Shown one piece after another: positions 35,908 to 44,812 of a stretch of DNA of 64,000 bases. The DNA is from Chitinophaga pinensis (GTDB lineage Bacteria; Bacteroidota; Bacteroidia; Chitinophagales; Chitinophagaceae): positions 1 to 64,000 of the forward strand of contig NZ_VOHS01000017.1 in the NCBI RefSeq assembly GCF_007896845.1. Direction: 5' to 3'. The notes below the pieces were generated by a model that saw only the letters and a list, made by a program, of their open reading frames with translations, did not search any database and was not told where the DNA came from. The first letter of the stretch is position 1; each line of letters opens with the position of its first letter. Position numbers and translations under genes: made by a program.

Positions 35908-35946
35908 AGTCCATAAGCAGGGGGATGAACATCCTGCTTATGGACT
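35908..35946 (-). terminator. Terminator of the S41 peptidase gene
   Basis: AGTCCATAAGCAGG / CCTGCTTATGGACT, 14-bp perfect stem with an 11-nt loop, followed on the minus strand by a T8 run; 20 bp past the stop at 35967. Confidence 0.85.
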
Positions 35947-35966
35947 ATAAGTTAAAAAAGATATTG

Positions 35967-37634
35967 CTATTTCAATAACTGCTGATAACGTTCCGGTGAA
36001 TGTAACACGGCAATGGCCTCATTCACTTCATTATCACTGGACAATGATTTTTCAATACGTCCGCGCTGCATATAGTAGCGGCTGGCGATCTCTTCTTCCA
36101 GCAGACGTTTGATTTCGGTTTTATTCTTCAGCAGATCCTGTTTCTTATCATGTTTCATTTTCACCTGCAGAGCTTCAAATTCTTTTGCTACTGCATCATA
36201 GTATTTTTCTTTTCTGGCAGTTGCCTGAAATGATTCCAGTGCCTCTTCACTACGGGTCTTGTAGCTGTAGTTTCTGCCGTCGAGATATTTCAGGAAATCG
36301 GAGAAATCATCTTCACTGAGTTCGAAGGTGTTGGCAGCTGCAATTTTCGGGTGACTGTAGTAATACTGTGTCGCGAAGTCGAAAATGTATTGTTTACGCA
36401 GCAGGGTGATAGCTACCTGACTAAGCAGGGTTGGTTCTACTGTATCATCCGGTTCGATACCACCACCATCTCTTACTTTACGGCCTGCAACGGTATTAAA
36501 GGATTTGCGCAGGGAGTCTGCCACATATTCAACTTCACCATCGCTGTTTCTGTGGGAATAGTCAATTGCCTGTATACAGCGGCCGCTTGGCGTATAGTAT
36601 TTCGCGGTCGTTACCTTCAGTTTCGCATTATAAGGCAGCGGACGGGTCGTTTGCACCAATCCCTTACCGAAGGAACGCTGACCGATGATAACGCCTCTAT
36701 CGAGGTCCTGAATAGCGCCAGCCACGATTTCTGAAGCGGAAGCTGAAGAGCGGTTTGTCAGTACGACCAATGGGATATGTGCATCGAATGCGGAGGTTTC
36801 GGTTTTATATTCCCTGTCCCAGCTCTTTACTTTTCCTTTGGTGCTGACGATTGTTTTATTCTTGTCCACGAAGATATTGGCCACGATTACTGCTTCATCG
36901 AGTAAACCGCCCGGGTTACCTCTGAGGTCCAGTATGAGCCCTTTCATGGAAGGGTATTGTTTTTTCAGTTCTGCGAAGGCGCCTTGTACGAGTTCGCCGC
37001 TGTTTTCGGTGAACTGTGTCATTCTGATATATCCTATATCGCGGTTGGTAACACCGGAGAAGCTGACAGCTTTTACATTGATTTCTTCACGATTGATCTT
37101 TCTGGTATTCTGTGCGCCGGTAACAGGGTGTTTGGTGACCATATCCAGAGAGGAGCCCGGAGCACCTTTGAGCATACGGCTGATCTCTTCCTGCTCCAGT
37201 CCTTTGATATCCTTTCCATCGAGTGAGAGGATAATATCGCCCGGTTTTACGCCGGCTTTATCCATAGGGCCGCCTTCGTATACGTCTGTGATGACGGTAC
37301 GTTCGCTATCGGTATTGACGGATACTCCTACTCCACCGTATTTACCGGTAGCCATGAATTTCAGTTCATCCAGATTTTCTTCCGGTATGAAATCAGTATA
37401 TGGATCTGTCTCTTCCAGCATGGCGTCAATGCCTTTATGCATGAGTTTTTCCGGAGGCAGGTCATCTACGTAGTAGGTATTGAGTTCGCGGTAAAATGCG
37501 GCGAATATGTCAAGGTTCTTGGCTATTTCGAAGTACTTATCCTTCTCATTATAAGCCATGATACTCATACCGCCGGCTACCAGCAGCACCAATACCAGCA
37601 TCATTCTTCTATTTCTGCGAAAAAATGCACGCAT
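35967..37634 (-). CDS. S41-family carboxy-terminal processing protease
   Basis: 555 residues. An N-terminal membrane anchor or signal (RRNRRMMLVLVLLVAGGMSIMAY) is followed by a PDZ domain (~95-170: GGVGVSVNTDSERTVITDVYEGGPMDKAGVKPGDIILSLDG). The S41 catalytic core follows (~200-380: IGYIRMTQF, GLILDLRGNPGGLLDEAV, NRSSASASEIVAGA with the catalytic Ser, RSFGKGLVQ with the catalytic Lys). A ~130-residue helical C-terminal extension is rich in Lys/Glu. Ctp enzymes trim or degrade periplasmic proteins. It is followed by its own terminator, and yidD lies 117 bp upstream on the same strand. Confidence 0.93.
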   Translation of the reverse strand: MRAFFRRNRRMMLVLVLLVAGGMSIMAYNEKDKYFEIAKNLDIFAAFYRELNTYYVDDLPPEKLMHKGIDAMLEETDPYTDFIPEENLDELKFMATGKYGGVGVSVNTDSERTVITDVYEGGPMDKAGVKPGDIILSLDGKDIKGLEQEEISRMLKGAPGSSLDMVTKHPVTGAQNTRKINREEINVKAVSFSGVTNRDIGYIRMTQFTENSGELVQGAFAELKKQYPSMKGLILDLRGNPGGLLDEAVIVANIFVDKNKTIVSTKGKVKSWDREYKTETSAFDAHIPLVVLTNRSSASASEIVAGAIQDLDRGVIIGQRSFGKGLVQTTRPLPYNAKLKVTTAKYYTPSGRCIQAIDYSHRNSDGEVEYVADSLRKSFNTVAGRKVRDGGGIEPDDTVEPTLLSQVAITLLRKQYIFDFATQYYYSHPKIAAANTFELSEDDFSDFLKYLDGRNYSYKTRSEEALESFQATARKEKYYDAVAKEFEALQVKMKHDKKQDLLKNKTEIKRLLEEEIASRYYMQRGRIEKSLSSDNEVNEAIAVLHSPERYQQLLK

Positions 37635-37751
37635 AGGTTCTTTCAGTTAGTCTGTTACAGAGAAAAGCTTCTGTTGTGAAAATTAGTCAATCTATTAAAC
37701 ATAAACTGTTAAAACATTGGGATCTATCCTAATAACTGATGGTCTTCCGGA

Positions 37752-37982
37752 CTAAGGTACGGGATCGTGTCCATGGCCACCCCAGGGGTTGCAGGACAAT
37801 ATGCGTTTAATGGTCAGGTAGCCGCCTTTGAACAGCCCATGTTTCTGCAGGGCTTCCACACCGTATTGGGAGCAGGTGGGGGTATAGCGGCATTTATTAG
37901 CACCCAGCAGCGGGGAGATACCCCATTGGTAGATTCTGATAAGCCATATAAACGGGTAGCTTAAGTATTGAAAGACTTTCAT
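37752..37982 (-). CDS. yidD: Membrane protein insertion efficiency factor YidD
   Basis: 76 residues. An amphipathic N-terminus ([24 protein letters not shown]) is followed by the family motif [46 protein letters not shown]. It assists YidC-dependent membrane protein insertion. The ATG overlaps the rnpA stop by one base (TAATG), so translation is coupled, in the classical rpmH-rnpA-yidD order. Confidence 0.95.
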   Translation of the reverse strand: MKVFQYLSYPFIWLIRIYQWGISPLLGANKCRYTPTCSQYGVEALQKHGLFKGGYLTIKRILSCNPWGGHGHDPVP

Positions 37983-38371
37983 TATTGCACCACTTCTTTT
38001 TCCAGCTTCTTTAAAATTACCGAAATTTTATGGTGCAGGGTGGCGTAGGGAGCTATTTTCTTATCTGTATAGATAAAGAATACAAGCAGCTGACGGGACT
38101 GTTGTTGAAGTGTGTTATAGAATTCCTGCTTTTGCAGGCGCCAGCATTCGCGGGTAAGACGTTTTACCCTGTTCCGGTCTACGGCATGGGGGAACCGTTT
38201 CGTAGAGGCGCTAAAGCCGACCTGTACGGGATATTTACTGAGAGGTTGATCCACCTGCATATATACTATGCGGTAGGGAAAAACAGAAAACGCTTTTCCT
38301 TCGCGAAAAAGCGTTTCAATGAGTTTTCTGCTTTTTAACCTTTCTTCCTTATTAAAAGAATAAGTTTTTAT
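37982..38371 (-). CDS. rnpA: Ribonuclease P protein component; start codon unclear (ATA at 38371?)
   Basis: The first ATG (38260) gives only 92 residues and omits conserved sequence. The same frame is open another 37 codons upstream and encodes [20 protein letters not shown] then [16 protein letters not shown], the typical RnpA N-terminus with the F-x-x-x-E-R-L and substrate-cleft residues. No ATG, GTG or TTG lies in that stretch; the codon where Met is expected is ATA at 38371-38369 (ATA AAA ACT TAT), preceded by an in-frame TAA. An ATG-to-ATA change, use of ATA, or a base error are all possible. The later part has [28 protein letters not shown], the RNR motif. It binds RNase P RNA and aids tRNA 5' maturation. 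Confidence 0.85.
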   Translation of the reverse strand: MKTYSFNKEERLKSRKLIETLFREGKAFSVFPYRIVYMQVDQPLSKYPVQVGFSASTKRFPHAVDRNRVKRLTRECWRLQKQEFYNTLQQQSRQLLVFFIYTDKKIAPYATLHHKISVILKKLEKEVVQ

Positions 38372-38471
38372 GGCAAGTTCGATTTATCAACCTATAGCGA
38401 TACATTCTGTTCTATCAGGAACCAGCCTTAAAGCCTGTGCACTTCTCAGTTACACAGTTAAACAGCGGTTC

Positions 38472-38627
38472 TTATTTCAGCTTCCGCTCGTCAGAAACAG
38501 TTAATTTCTTACGTCCTTTAGCTCTGCGGGAAGCTAATACTTTACGGCCGTTAGCAGTTTCCATTCTCTTTCTAAAACCATGAACGCTCTTTCTGCGTCT
38601 GTTATGCGGTTGAAAAGTACGTTTCAT
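38472..38627 (-). CDS. rpmH: 50S ribosomal protein L34
   Basis: 51 residues: [20 protein letters not shown], then [31 protein letters not shown]. It is a full match to the L34 pattern (KRTFQP, HGFR.RM, GR.VL..RR.KGR). It is the first gene of the rpmH-rnpA-yidD cluster, with 100 bp before rnpA. A promoter box (38703-38710) lies ~75 bp upstream. Confidence 0.97.
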   Translation of the reverse strand: MKRTFQPHNRRRKSVHGFRKRMETANGRKVLASRRAKGRKKLTVSDERKLK

Positions 38628-38702
38628 TTTAATATTTTGTTTTTACCTGTACTATACTAAACACTATCCCGTATTGCGGAATCCTGTTTTTAAAACGGAA
38701 GG

Positions 38703-38710
38703 CAAAGGTA
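38703..38710 (-). promoter_or_regulatory. -7 box of the rpmH cluster
   Basis: Minus strand TACCTTTG (TAnnTTTG), predicted start near 38696, ~70 nt leader to rpmH. The -33 side is not a clear TTG. Confidence 0.5.
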
Positions 38711-38749
38711 GGGAAAAATATCAAATAGTAAAGTGTTTTCTAAAAAAAA

Positions 38750-38774
38750 CTGCCCCGGAGTGACTCCAGGGCAG
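38750..38774 (-). terminator. Terminator of the OmpH/Skp gene
   Basis: Minus strand CTGCCC-T-GGAGT, 3-nt loop, ACTCC-G-GGGCAG with one internal mismatch, then T8. It is 30 bp past the stop at 38806. Confidence 0.8.
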
Positions 38775-38805
38775 CTATAAAAAGTTAATAACTGCTTATA
38801 GCAAA

Positions 38806-39315
38806 TTATTTGATACCCAGTTTGGTTTTAACAGCCGGAGCGAGGTCATCACCTGCAGGGGATACCAGCAGTACACCTACAGAGCTGTCGATTACGTAAC
38901 CGTAACCTTTTTCTTTTGCTACATCTTCGATTGCTTTACGTGCTTTATCGTAGATTGGTTTCAGGATCTCACCACGTTTCTGCTCGATTTTCTGTTGAGC
39001 TGACTCCTGGTAGTCCTGTATATTTTTCTGAGCAGTCTGGATCTCTTTAGTTTTGATCTCCTTCATGTTATCAGTCATAGTAGCTGCAGATTTATCGAAT
39101 TCAGCCAGTTTCTTCTGGTATTCATCAATCAGCCCTTTACCATCTTTATCCAGCTCCTCTGCAAACTGCTGCAGTGTTTTCTGTGCAGTCTGTGCCTCCG
39201 GCATTGCCTCGATCAGAGCTTGCGCGTTAATATGTCCAACCTTGGACTGAGCCATTGCATTTACGCTGAACAATCCTGAAACTGCCACGAAAGCAATAAT
39301 TACATACTTCTTCAT
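38806..39315 (-). CDS. OmpH/Skp-family periplasmic chaperone (first copy)
   Basis: 169 residues. A signal peptide (MKKYVIIAFVAVSGLFSVNAMAQ) is followed by KVGHINAQALIEAMPEAQTAQKTLQQFAEELDK, a long Lys/Glu coiled coil (~45-125), and a C-terminal strand region (GYGYVIDSSVGVLLVSPAGDDLAPAVKTKLGIK). Skp-type trimers hold unfolded outer-membrane proteins for the Bam machine. It lies directly downstream of a second OmpH gene and bamA on the same strand, and ends at a terminator, so it closes the Bam gene cluster. Confidence 0.92.
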   Translation of the reverse strand: MKKYVIIAFVAVSGLFSVNAMAQSKVGHINAQALIEAMPEAQTAQKTLQQFAEELDKDGKGLIDEYQKKLAEFDKSAATMTDNMKEIKTKEIQTAQKNIQDYQESAQQKIEQKRGEILKPIYDKARKAIEDVAKEKGYGYVIDSSVGVLLVSPAGDDLAPAVKTKLGIK

Positions 39316-39378
39316 GATGTTGTCTGTGTTTAAAAAACTTTTAATACTAATACAAAGGTTATAAAATGGTTTATACGA

Positions 39379-39915
39379 TTACTCGCCTGTAGCCGGTGCG
39401 TCTTTCTTAATACCCAGGGAACGCAGAATATCGTCGCTCTTATCCAGTTTAGGGTCAGAAAAGATGACAGTCACGCCTCCCGATTTATCCAGTATGAAGT
39501 CGTACATCCTCTGTGCGGCCAATTTCTGTACGGCGTTGTAAACTTTATCCTGAATAGGCTTTACCAGTTCCTCACGTTTTTTGAAAAGATCTCCTTCATA
39601 TCCGAAACGTTTCTTCTGCAGATCTTTCGCTTCTTTCTCCTTTGCTATTATTTCTTCCTCTCTTTTATGTTTCAGTTCTTCCGTCAGCATCACCTGTTCT
39701 GCCTGATAAGACTTATACATCTTATCTACTTCCAGGAATTTCGCATCGATTTCTTTCTGCCATTGTTCTGCGACAGCATCCAGCTTGCCCTGTGCTTCTT
39801 TATAGTCAGGTACGTTTTCCAGAATGTACTTTGTGTCGATCACGCAGTAACGCTGTGCAAAAGCCGTAAATGTGCAACAGAACAGAACGGCGGCTATGAG
39901 GGATATTTTTTTCAT
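39379..39915 (-). CDS. OmpH/Skp-family periplasmic chaperone (second copy)
   Basis: 178 residues from 39915 (MKKISLIAAVLFCCTFTAFAQ, signal peptide). The frame is open to 40044, but the extra 43 residues would put the signal peptide internally. YCVIDTKYILENVPDYKEAQGKLDAVAEQWQKEID is followed by a long coiled coil (~45-115) and RMYDFILDKSGGVTVIFSDPKLDKSDDILRSLGIK. Tandem OmpH genes after bamA are usual in this phylum. It is likely to deliver outer-membrane proteins to BamA. Confidence 0.92.
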   Translation of the reverse strand: MKKISLIAAVLFCCTFTAFAQRYCVIDTKYILENVPDYKEAQGKLDAVAEQWQKEIDAKFLEVDKMYKSYQAEQVMLTEELKHKREEEIIAKEKEAKDLQKKRFGYEGDLFKKREELVKPIQDKVYNAVQKLAAQRMYDFILDKSGGVTVIFSDPKLDKSDDILRSLGIKKDAPATGE

Positions 39916-40098
39916 ACTTGTCGTTTTCAAAATACCTGCCAAATTGATACCAGGGTTCGAAATTGCAATATATAATTTAAAATTTATTCTAACATCATTC
40001 GGCACTACCACTTTAGGTCCATTATACTGCACTTCCGTGCTCATACGACTGACTGAATATCAACGCCTGCGCGTTTTTTATGCCAATCGGGATACCTG

Positions 40099-42843
40099 TT
40101 ATTCCGGTTCGAAGCCCAGCATGAAGGTGAACTTAGCCGCATCTTTCAGACCATTTCCGGACTGCAGACGGTCGAAACCGATACCGTAGTCAAATCCAAG
40201 CAGACCAAACATCGGCAGGTAGAAACGCATACCGAGACCTGCTGAACGGCGCAATCTGAACGGATTGTAGTCTCTTACATCACGATAACCGTTTGCTGCT
40301 TCCAGGAACGCCAGACCGAAGATGGTAGAACTTGGGTTCAGACTGAACGGATAACGTAACTCCATTACATATTTGTTGAACACCGTGAAACCTTCGTAAC
40401 CTGTTGGTTGTCCGGTTTCTGAGTTCATTCTCGGATCGGAAGTATAGTACACCGGATAACCTCTCTGAGAGATGATATCACGGTCATAGATAGCGAAGTT
40501 ACTCAGACCATCACCACCCAGTTCAAAACGACCAAATGGAGACAATGTTGTGCGGTTGTTGTAGCGGCCGATGTAACCAAATTTAGCAGCTACTTTCATT
40601 ACGAACACCTTGTTATCAGAACCTTTAGGTCTGCTCAATGGTACATACCATTCCGCATTGAAACGATATTTCTGGTATTCGATCAGGTTAAACTGATCCT
40701 GAATAGACTCCAGTTTGTAGTCCCTGTTCGGATTAAATAAGGAGTAAGGAGGTGTGAACTGTCCGGACAACATGAAGTTGGAACCACTGCTCGGATAGAT
40801 CTGCTGGTTAACAGATGAACGGGCGAGTGTCAGTTTCACGTTGACGTTATTGGAAGTACCGCTGGAGAAACCTGGAATATTGAAATAGTTATAGTTCTTC
40901 AGTTTATACTGCTGATAGTTCAGGGAGTAGATCAGTGTGAAGAAGTCATCCGGCCATTTCAGCTGTTTACCCAATGATACGGAACCACCCAATACCTTGA
41001 AATAAGCATTGTTGGACAGGGTGCTACCATATATATAAGCGGAATAAGCGTTCGGGTTCTGGTAGCTGCTATAGAAGCTGACAGAGAACTGGTTGCGCTT
41101 TTTACCACCTAACCATGGCTCGGTGAATGAGAAGTTATAAGAACGATATGCTTTACCGTTGGATGATACACGCACAGATAATTTCTGGCCATCACCACTT
41201 GGTAAAGGATCCCATGTTTCTTTTCTTAAGATGTTACGCAGGGAGAAGTTGTTGAAGGTCACACCCAAAGTACCGGTCAGACCGATGTAACCACCCCAGC
41301 CGGCAGATAATTCCAGCTGGTCATTCGCTTTCTCTTCTACGGTATAGTTGATATCTACGGTACCATCCTGAATATTCGGGATGGGGTCCATACCGATTTT
41401 CTCAGGGTTGAAGAAACCAAGGTTTGCAATCTCACGGTTAGAACGGATCAGGTCAGTACGGCTGAATTTCTCACCGGGCAGGGTACGTAATTCACGACGG
41501 ATTACGTGCTCGTTGGTTTTTTCGTTACCGGCAATACGTACTTCTTTGATTGTTGCCTGCGGACCTTCAGAGATACGGATCTCATAATCAATGGTATCGC
41601 CATGGATGGCTACTTCTACAGGGTCAGCACGGAAGAACAGATAACCGAAGTCCATGTACATACCACCGATGTCACCACCTTCAGAAGACAATAAACGTTT
41701 CTGGAGCAGTTCCTGATTGTAGGTATCCCCTTTTCTGATGCCGAGTACGCGGGTCAGCAGGGAGTCATTATAACGGCTGTTACCTTTCCATGTGATGTTA
41801 CCGAAGTAATATTTCTTACCCTCGCTGATCTGCATTGCTACGTTCACGCCACCGTTATGGGCACGGTAAGTAGTATCTCTCACCAGTACGGCGTCACGAT
41901 AACCCTGTGTATTATAATAAGCGATTACTTTCTCTTTGTCTTCTGCGTACTTGTTCTCATTGAACTTGGCAGAAGAAAATAATTTGAAGCGGAAATATGG
42001 ATCCAGTTCTTCCATTGTGCGGGAAGGGTACAGGAAACCAAAGGTTTTCCAGTAGTTTTCCTGCAGTTCGGTTGAATCTTCATATACTTTCTCAATATCC
42101 GGATACAGTGTGAAGCGGGTACGTTCTTTTGTACCTTTCATTTTCTTCTTCACTCTTGTATCGTCTATATTATCGTTACCAACGATCTGGATATCATTCA
42201 CTTTTGCTTTACCACCTTTTACAACGGTAATTACCAGATCGGAAGCATTTACCTGAGAGGTATCTACTCTTTCGTTGATGTTAACGACAGCATTTCGGAA
42301 GCCCTTATCACCGTAGTGTTTGGAGATAATGCCGATTGCATTTTGTTTCATGCTCTCGGTAACTACGGATCCTTTACGCAGACCGGCTTTTTTAATCAGT
42401 TCTTCTGTTTCAGACTTTTTAACACCTCTGAAAACGAAGTTATTCAGACGGGGACGTTCCTGGAGTTCAATTTCCAACCATATCTTACCGTCTTCTATTT
42501 TGGTTACATAAATAGCAACGTTGGCAAACAAACGCTGACCCCAGAGACTCTGGATGGCCTTTGCGAACTGGTCACCGCCGGGATAAACCACTTTATCACC
42601 GACATTGAGGCCTGACAGGGAAATCAGCAGAGATTTATCAAGGTATTGCGTCCCTACAATGGTAATGTCAGCAATTTCGTAAGGCTGTGCCTGTAACGGA
42701 CCTGATAAATTCAATCCCGCCGCTTGCTGGTCAGGTGTTGGAACCGGCGTAACACTGGTGTCCCTGATCTGGGCGGACACACGGATGCCGGCACTGCAAC
42801 ATAATACTATGGCCAGTAGGCTCTTAGGAAATAATTTCTTCAT
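40099..42843 (-). CDS. bamA: Outer-membrane protein assembly factor BamA
   Basis: 914 residues from 42843 (MKKLFPKSLLAIVLCCSAGIRVSAQ, signal peptide). The frame is open to 42969 inside uppS, so the later start is chosen. About five POTRA domains span ~65-470 (e.g. EIADITIVGTQYLDKSLLISLSGLNVGDKV, VRIAGNEKTNEHVIRRELRTLPGEKFS). The Omp85 barrel spans ~500-914 (FSFTEPWLGGKKRNQFSVSFYSSYQN; the lid-lock region GLGMRFYLPMFGLLGFDYGIGFD) and ends FTFMLGFEPE. It folds and inserts outer-membrane barrels. The start overlaps the uppS end by 20 bp, and two Skp-like genes follow. Confidence 0.96.
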   Translation of the reverse strand: MKKLFPKSLLAIVLCCSAGIRVSAQIRDTSVTPVPTPDQQAAGLNLSGPLQAQPYEIADITIVGTQYLDKSLLISLSGLNVGDKVVYPGGDQFAKAIQSLWGQRLFANVAIYVTKIEDGKIWLEIELQERPRLNNFVFRGVKKSETEELIKKAGLRKGSVVTESMKQNAIGIISKHYGDKGFRNAVVNINERVDTSQVNASDLVITVVKGGKAKVNDIQIVGNDNIDDTRVKKKMKGTKERTRFTLYPDIEKVYEDSTELQENYWKTFGFLYPSRTMEELDPYFRFKLFSSAKFNENKYAEDKEKVIAYYNTQGYRDAVLVRDTTYRAHNGGVNVAMQISEGKKYYFGNITWKGNSRYNDSLLTRVLGIRKGDTYNQELLQKRLLSSEGGDIGGMYMDFGYLFFRADPVEVAIHGDTIDYEIRISEGPQATIKEVRIAGNEKTNEHVIRRELRTLPGEKFSRTDLIRSNREIANLGFFNPEKIGMDPIPNIQDGTVDINYTVEEKANDQLELSAGWGGYIGLTGTLGVTFNNFSLRNILRKETWDPLPSGDGQKLSVRVSSNGKAYRSYNFSFTEPWLGGKKRNQFSVSFYSSYQNPNAYSAYIYGSTLSNNAYFKVLGGSVSLGKQLKWPDDFFTLIYSLNYQQYKLKNYNYFNIPGFSSGTSNNVNVKLTLARSSVNQQIYPSSGSNFMLSGQFTPPYSLFNPNRDYKLESIQDQFNLIEYQKYRFNAEWYVPLSRPKGSDNKVFVMKVAAKFGYIGRYNNRTTLSPFGRFELGGDGLSNFAIYDRDIISQRGYPVYYTSDPRMNSETGQPTGYEGFTVFNKYVMELRYPFSLNPSSTIFGLAFLEAANGYRDVRDYNPFRLRRSAGLGMRFYLPMFGLLGFDYGIGFDRLQSGNGLKDAAKFTFMLGFEPE

Positions 42844-43585
42844 TCTGCTGTATTTGTTCGCTTGTTTTGCCAAAGCGCCTTTCTCTGTTCTGAAAATTGA
42901 GGATGGCTTCGTAAAGGTGTTCTTTGCGGAAATCCGGCCAACGCGTGTCGGTAAAATATAACTCCGCATAGGCCAACTGGTATAGTAGAAAGTTACTGAT
43001 CCTGCATTCTCCGCTCGTTCTGATCATCAGTTCGGGGTCTGGCAGTGTAGCAGTACAAAGATATTTCTGCCACATCTCAGGGGTTACTGCCTCTGGTGCG
43101 AGCTTACCATCTTTTACATCCTGGGCGATATTTTTCGCGGCATTCACGATCTCCCAGCGGGCACTGTAACTGAGGGCCATTACCAGATTAAGTCCGGTAT
43201 TCTGGCTGGTGATGGACATAGCCTCCTCCATTTCATTCTTACAGTTACCCGGCAGCATGTTCATGTCTCCAATCACATGTAGCCTGATATTATTTTTCAT
43301 GAGGGTAGCTACCTCATTGCGGATGGTATTTACGAGTAATTCCATGATACCGTTTACCTCGTAAACGGGGCGGTCCCAGTTTTCTGTCGAAAAAGCATAC
43401 AAGGTAAGATACCCGATACCTAATTCAGCACAGGCCTCGGTAATATTGCGAACACTTTCGACGCCCTCATGGTGTCCGAAAAGTCTGTCCTGGCCACGCT
43501 CTTTAGCCCAACGGCCATTTCCATCCATAATGATGGCAATATGTCGTGGTAACCGTTGCAAGTCTAATTTATCCTTCAAACTCAT
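42824..43585 (-). CDS. uppS: Isoprenyl transferase (undecaprenyl diphosphate synthase)
   Basis: 253 residues. The family signatures are IAIIMDGNGRWAKERGQDRLFGHHEGVESVRN (Mg-binding Asp in MDGNGRWA), LTLYAFSTENWDRP, LVMALSYSARWEIVNAAK and the C-terminal PELMIRTSGECRISNFLLYQLAYAELYFTDTRWPDF. It condenses isopentenyl diphosphate units in cis to make the C55 lipid carrier for peptidoglycan and O-antigen. The gene overlaps bamA by 20 bp on the same strand, which implies translational coupling. Confidence 0.96.
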   Translation of the reverse strand: MSLKDKLDLQRLPRHIAIIMDGNGRWAKERGQDRLFGHHEGVESVRNITEACAELGIGYLTLYAFSTENWDRPVYEVNGIMELLVNTIRNEVATLMKNNIRLHVIGDMNMLPGNCKNEMEEAMSITSQNTGLNLVMALSYSARWEIVNAAKNIAQDVKDGKLAPEAVTPEMWQKYLCTATLPDPELMIRTSGECRISNFLLYQLAYAELYFTDTRWPDFRKEHLYEAILNFQNRERRFGKTSEQIQQNEEIIS

Positions 43586-43816
43586 GAGTATCTCCGGCGG
43601 ATTATAATATCGATACAGATTTTTAGTAAAGTTTGCAAAGATACAAAAATAGAATTATGCCTTTCCCGGCAAAGGGGGGACTGGGGTTTTAACGTAGTTT
43701 TAACAGCGAAATCCTTTACTGATCGCTGTTTTGCGCCAAAAAACGGTAATGAAAATTTAACAAAATAGGCCAATTGGCATTATTGAACTGCCAATAGCCT
43801 GACCATGACTGCGAAA

Positions 43817-44683
43817 TCAGAATTTACATCTGTAAGAGGTGAATAAAATGCTGATTGTGAGCTCCGCAGTGACAAACTGGTCCTTGTCCCGGCTATTACC
43901 CCGCTGACGTCCGGCAACCCCGATACGGTCACCTGTCGCATAGGAACGATCCTGTAAAAGGTAGGCGGTGGTGTTATGTCCCTGAGCATCAGGCGGAAAT
44001 ACGCCCGTACCTGCATAAGTAGTACTCACGTCATCCAGATAATCGGTATTTGTAAACCGGTACAGTACTTCCAGACCAAGGTTCACCTTGCGGGAAATAT
44101 TGTACTTGAAGCCTCCTCCCAGCAAAAATGCCAGGGAAGTCAGACTGTAAGGCTTCCGCTCCGGATACATGGCGCTACCCTGACCTTCTGTACGCAAAGG
44201 CTGCAGACGGTATTTGATCCCGTTCAGATAAGCATAAGGGTTGAAGTAGAAGATAGAGGCTCCGCCCGTGAAATAAGGCGAAAAGCGGTAGTATTGAGAA
44301 CCCGGTTCAAACCGGAAAAAGTTAAAGTCACCCTGTACCCCCAGCTCAAATACATCCGTATTGAAGCTGAGATTACGTCTGTGCTGAAAGTCATTTTTGT
44401 TGTAAATATCGGAATAGCCCAGCTGCATAAAACGGCCATGTACACGCAGACCGATATAGTCATTCATGTATTTGCGGTAATAAATACCTATAGCCGGCTT
44501 GGCTGCATTCAATGCTCCCTTGGTATTGAGATCACCAAAGTAGTGAGCTGCGCCTACTGAAAGACCCAGTTCTCCGGTATATGACAGCTCGTTTTGAGCA
44601 AAAGCGGGCGTCAGGAACAGGGATATTACTGCTACGAGGCCGGACTTTAAGAAACACTTGAAGAAAAAGTAAGGTTTACCCAT
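43817..44683 (-). CDS. DUF6089-type outer-membrane beta-barrel protein
   Basis: 288 residues. A signal peptide (GLVAVISLFLTPAFAQ) is followed by alternating beta-strand patterns: ELSYTGELGLSVGAAHYFGDLN, IGIYYRKYMNDYIGLRVHGRFMQLGYSD, FELGVQGDFNFFRFEPG, FSPYFTGGASIFYFNPYA, LAFLLGGGFKYNISRKVNLGLEVLYRFTNTDYLDDV, and a final strand LTISILFTSYRCKF. Proteins of this kind sit upstream of uppS/bamA in many Bacteroidota; the function is unknown. It lies 230 bp upstream of uppS on the same strand, and nadK follows above after 129 bp. Confidence 0.8.
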   Translation of the reverse strand: MGKPYFFFKCFLKSGLVAVISLFLTPAFAQNELSYTGELGLSVGAAHYFGDLNTKGALNAAKPAIGIYYRKYMNDYIGLRVHGRFMQLGYSDIYNKNDFQHRRNLSFNTDVFELGVQGDFNFFRFEPGSQYYRFSPYFTGGASIFYFNPYAYLNGIKYRLQPLRTEGQGSAMYPERKPYSLTSLAFLLGGGFKYNISRKVNLGLEVLYRFTNTDYLDDVSTTYAGTGVFPPDAQGHNTTAYLLQDRSYATGDRIGVAGRQRGNSRDKDQFVTAELTISILFTSYRCKF

Positions 44684-44812
44684 AGATCGGTACTGCTTAA
44701 CGCGACGATAATTCCTAAAACGCGATTATCCCTGCTTTTGGTATTAAATAAATCAAACAAATGTAATGAAAAATGTTAATGTGCTTATTTGCAATTCCCT
44801 GTACAGATATAA

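Noticed and set aside
36838-37473. 211-residue plus-strand frame opposite the S41 protease
   Set aside because: Ser/Pro-rich shadow frame with no recognisable domain; the minus-strand protease is unambiguous.
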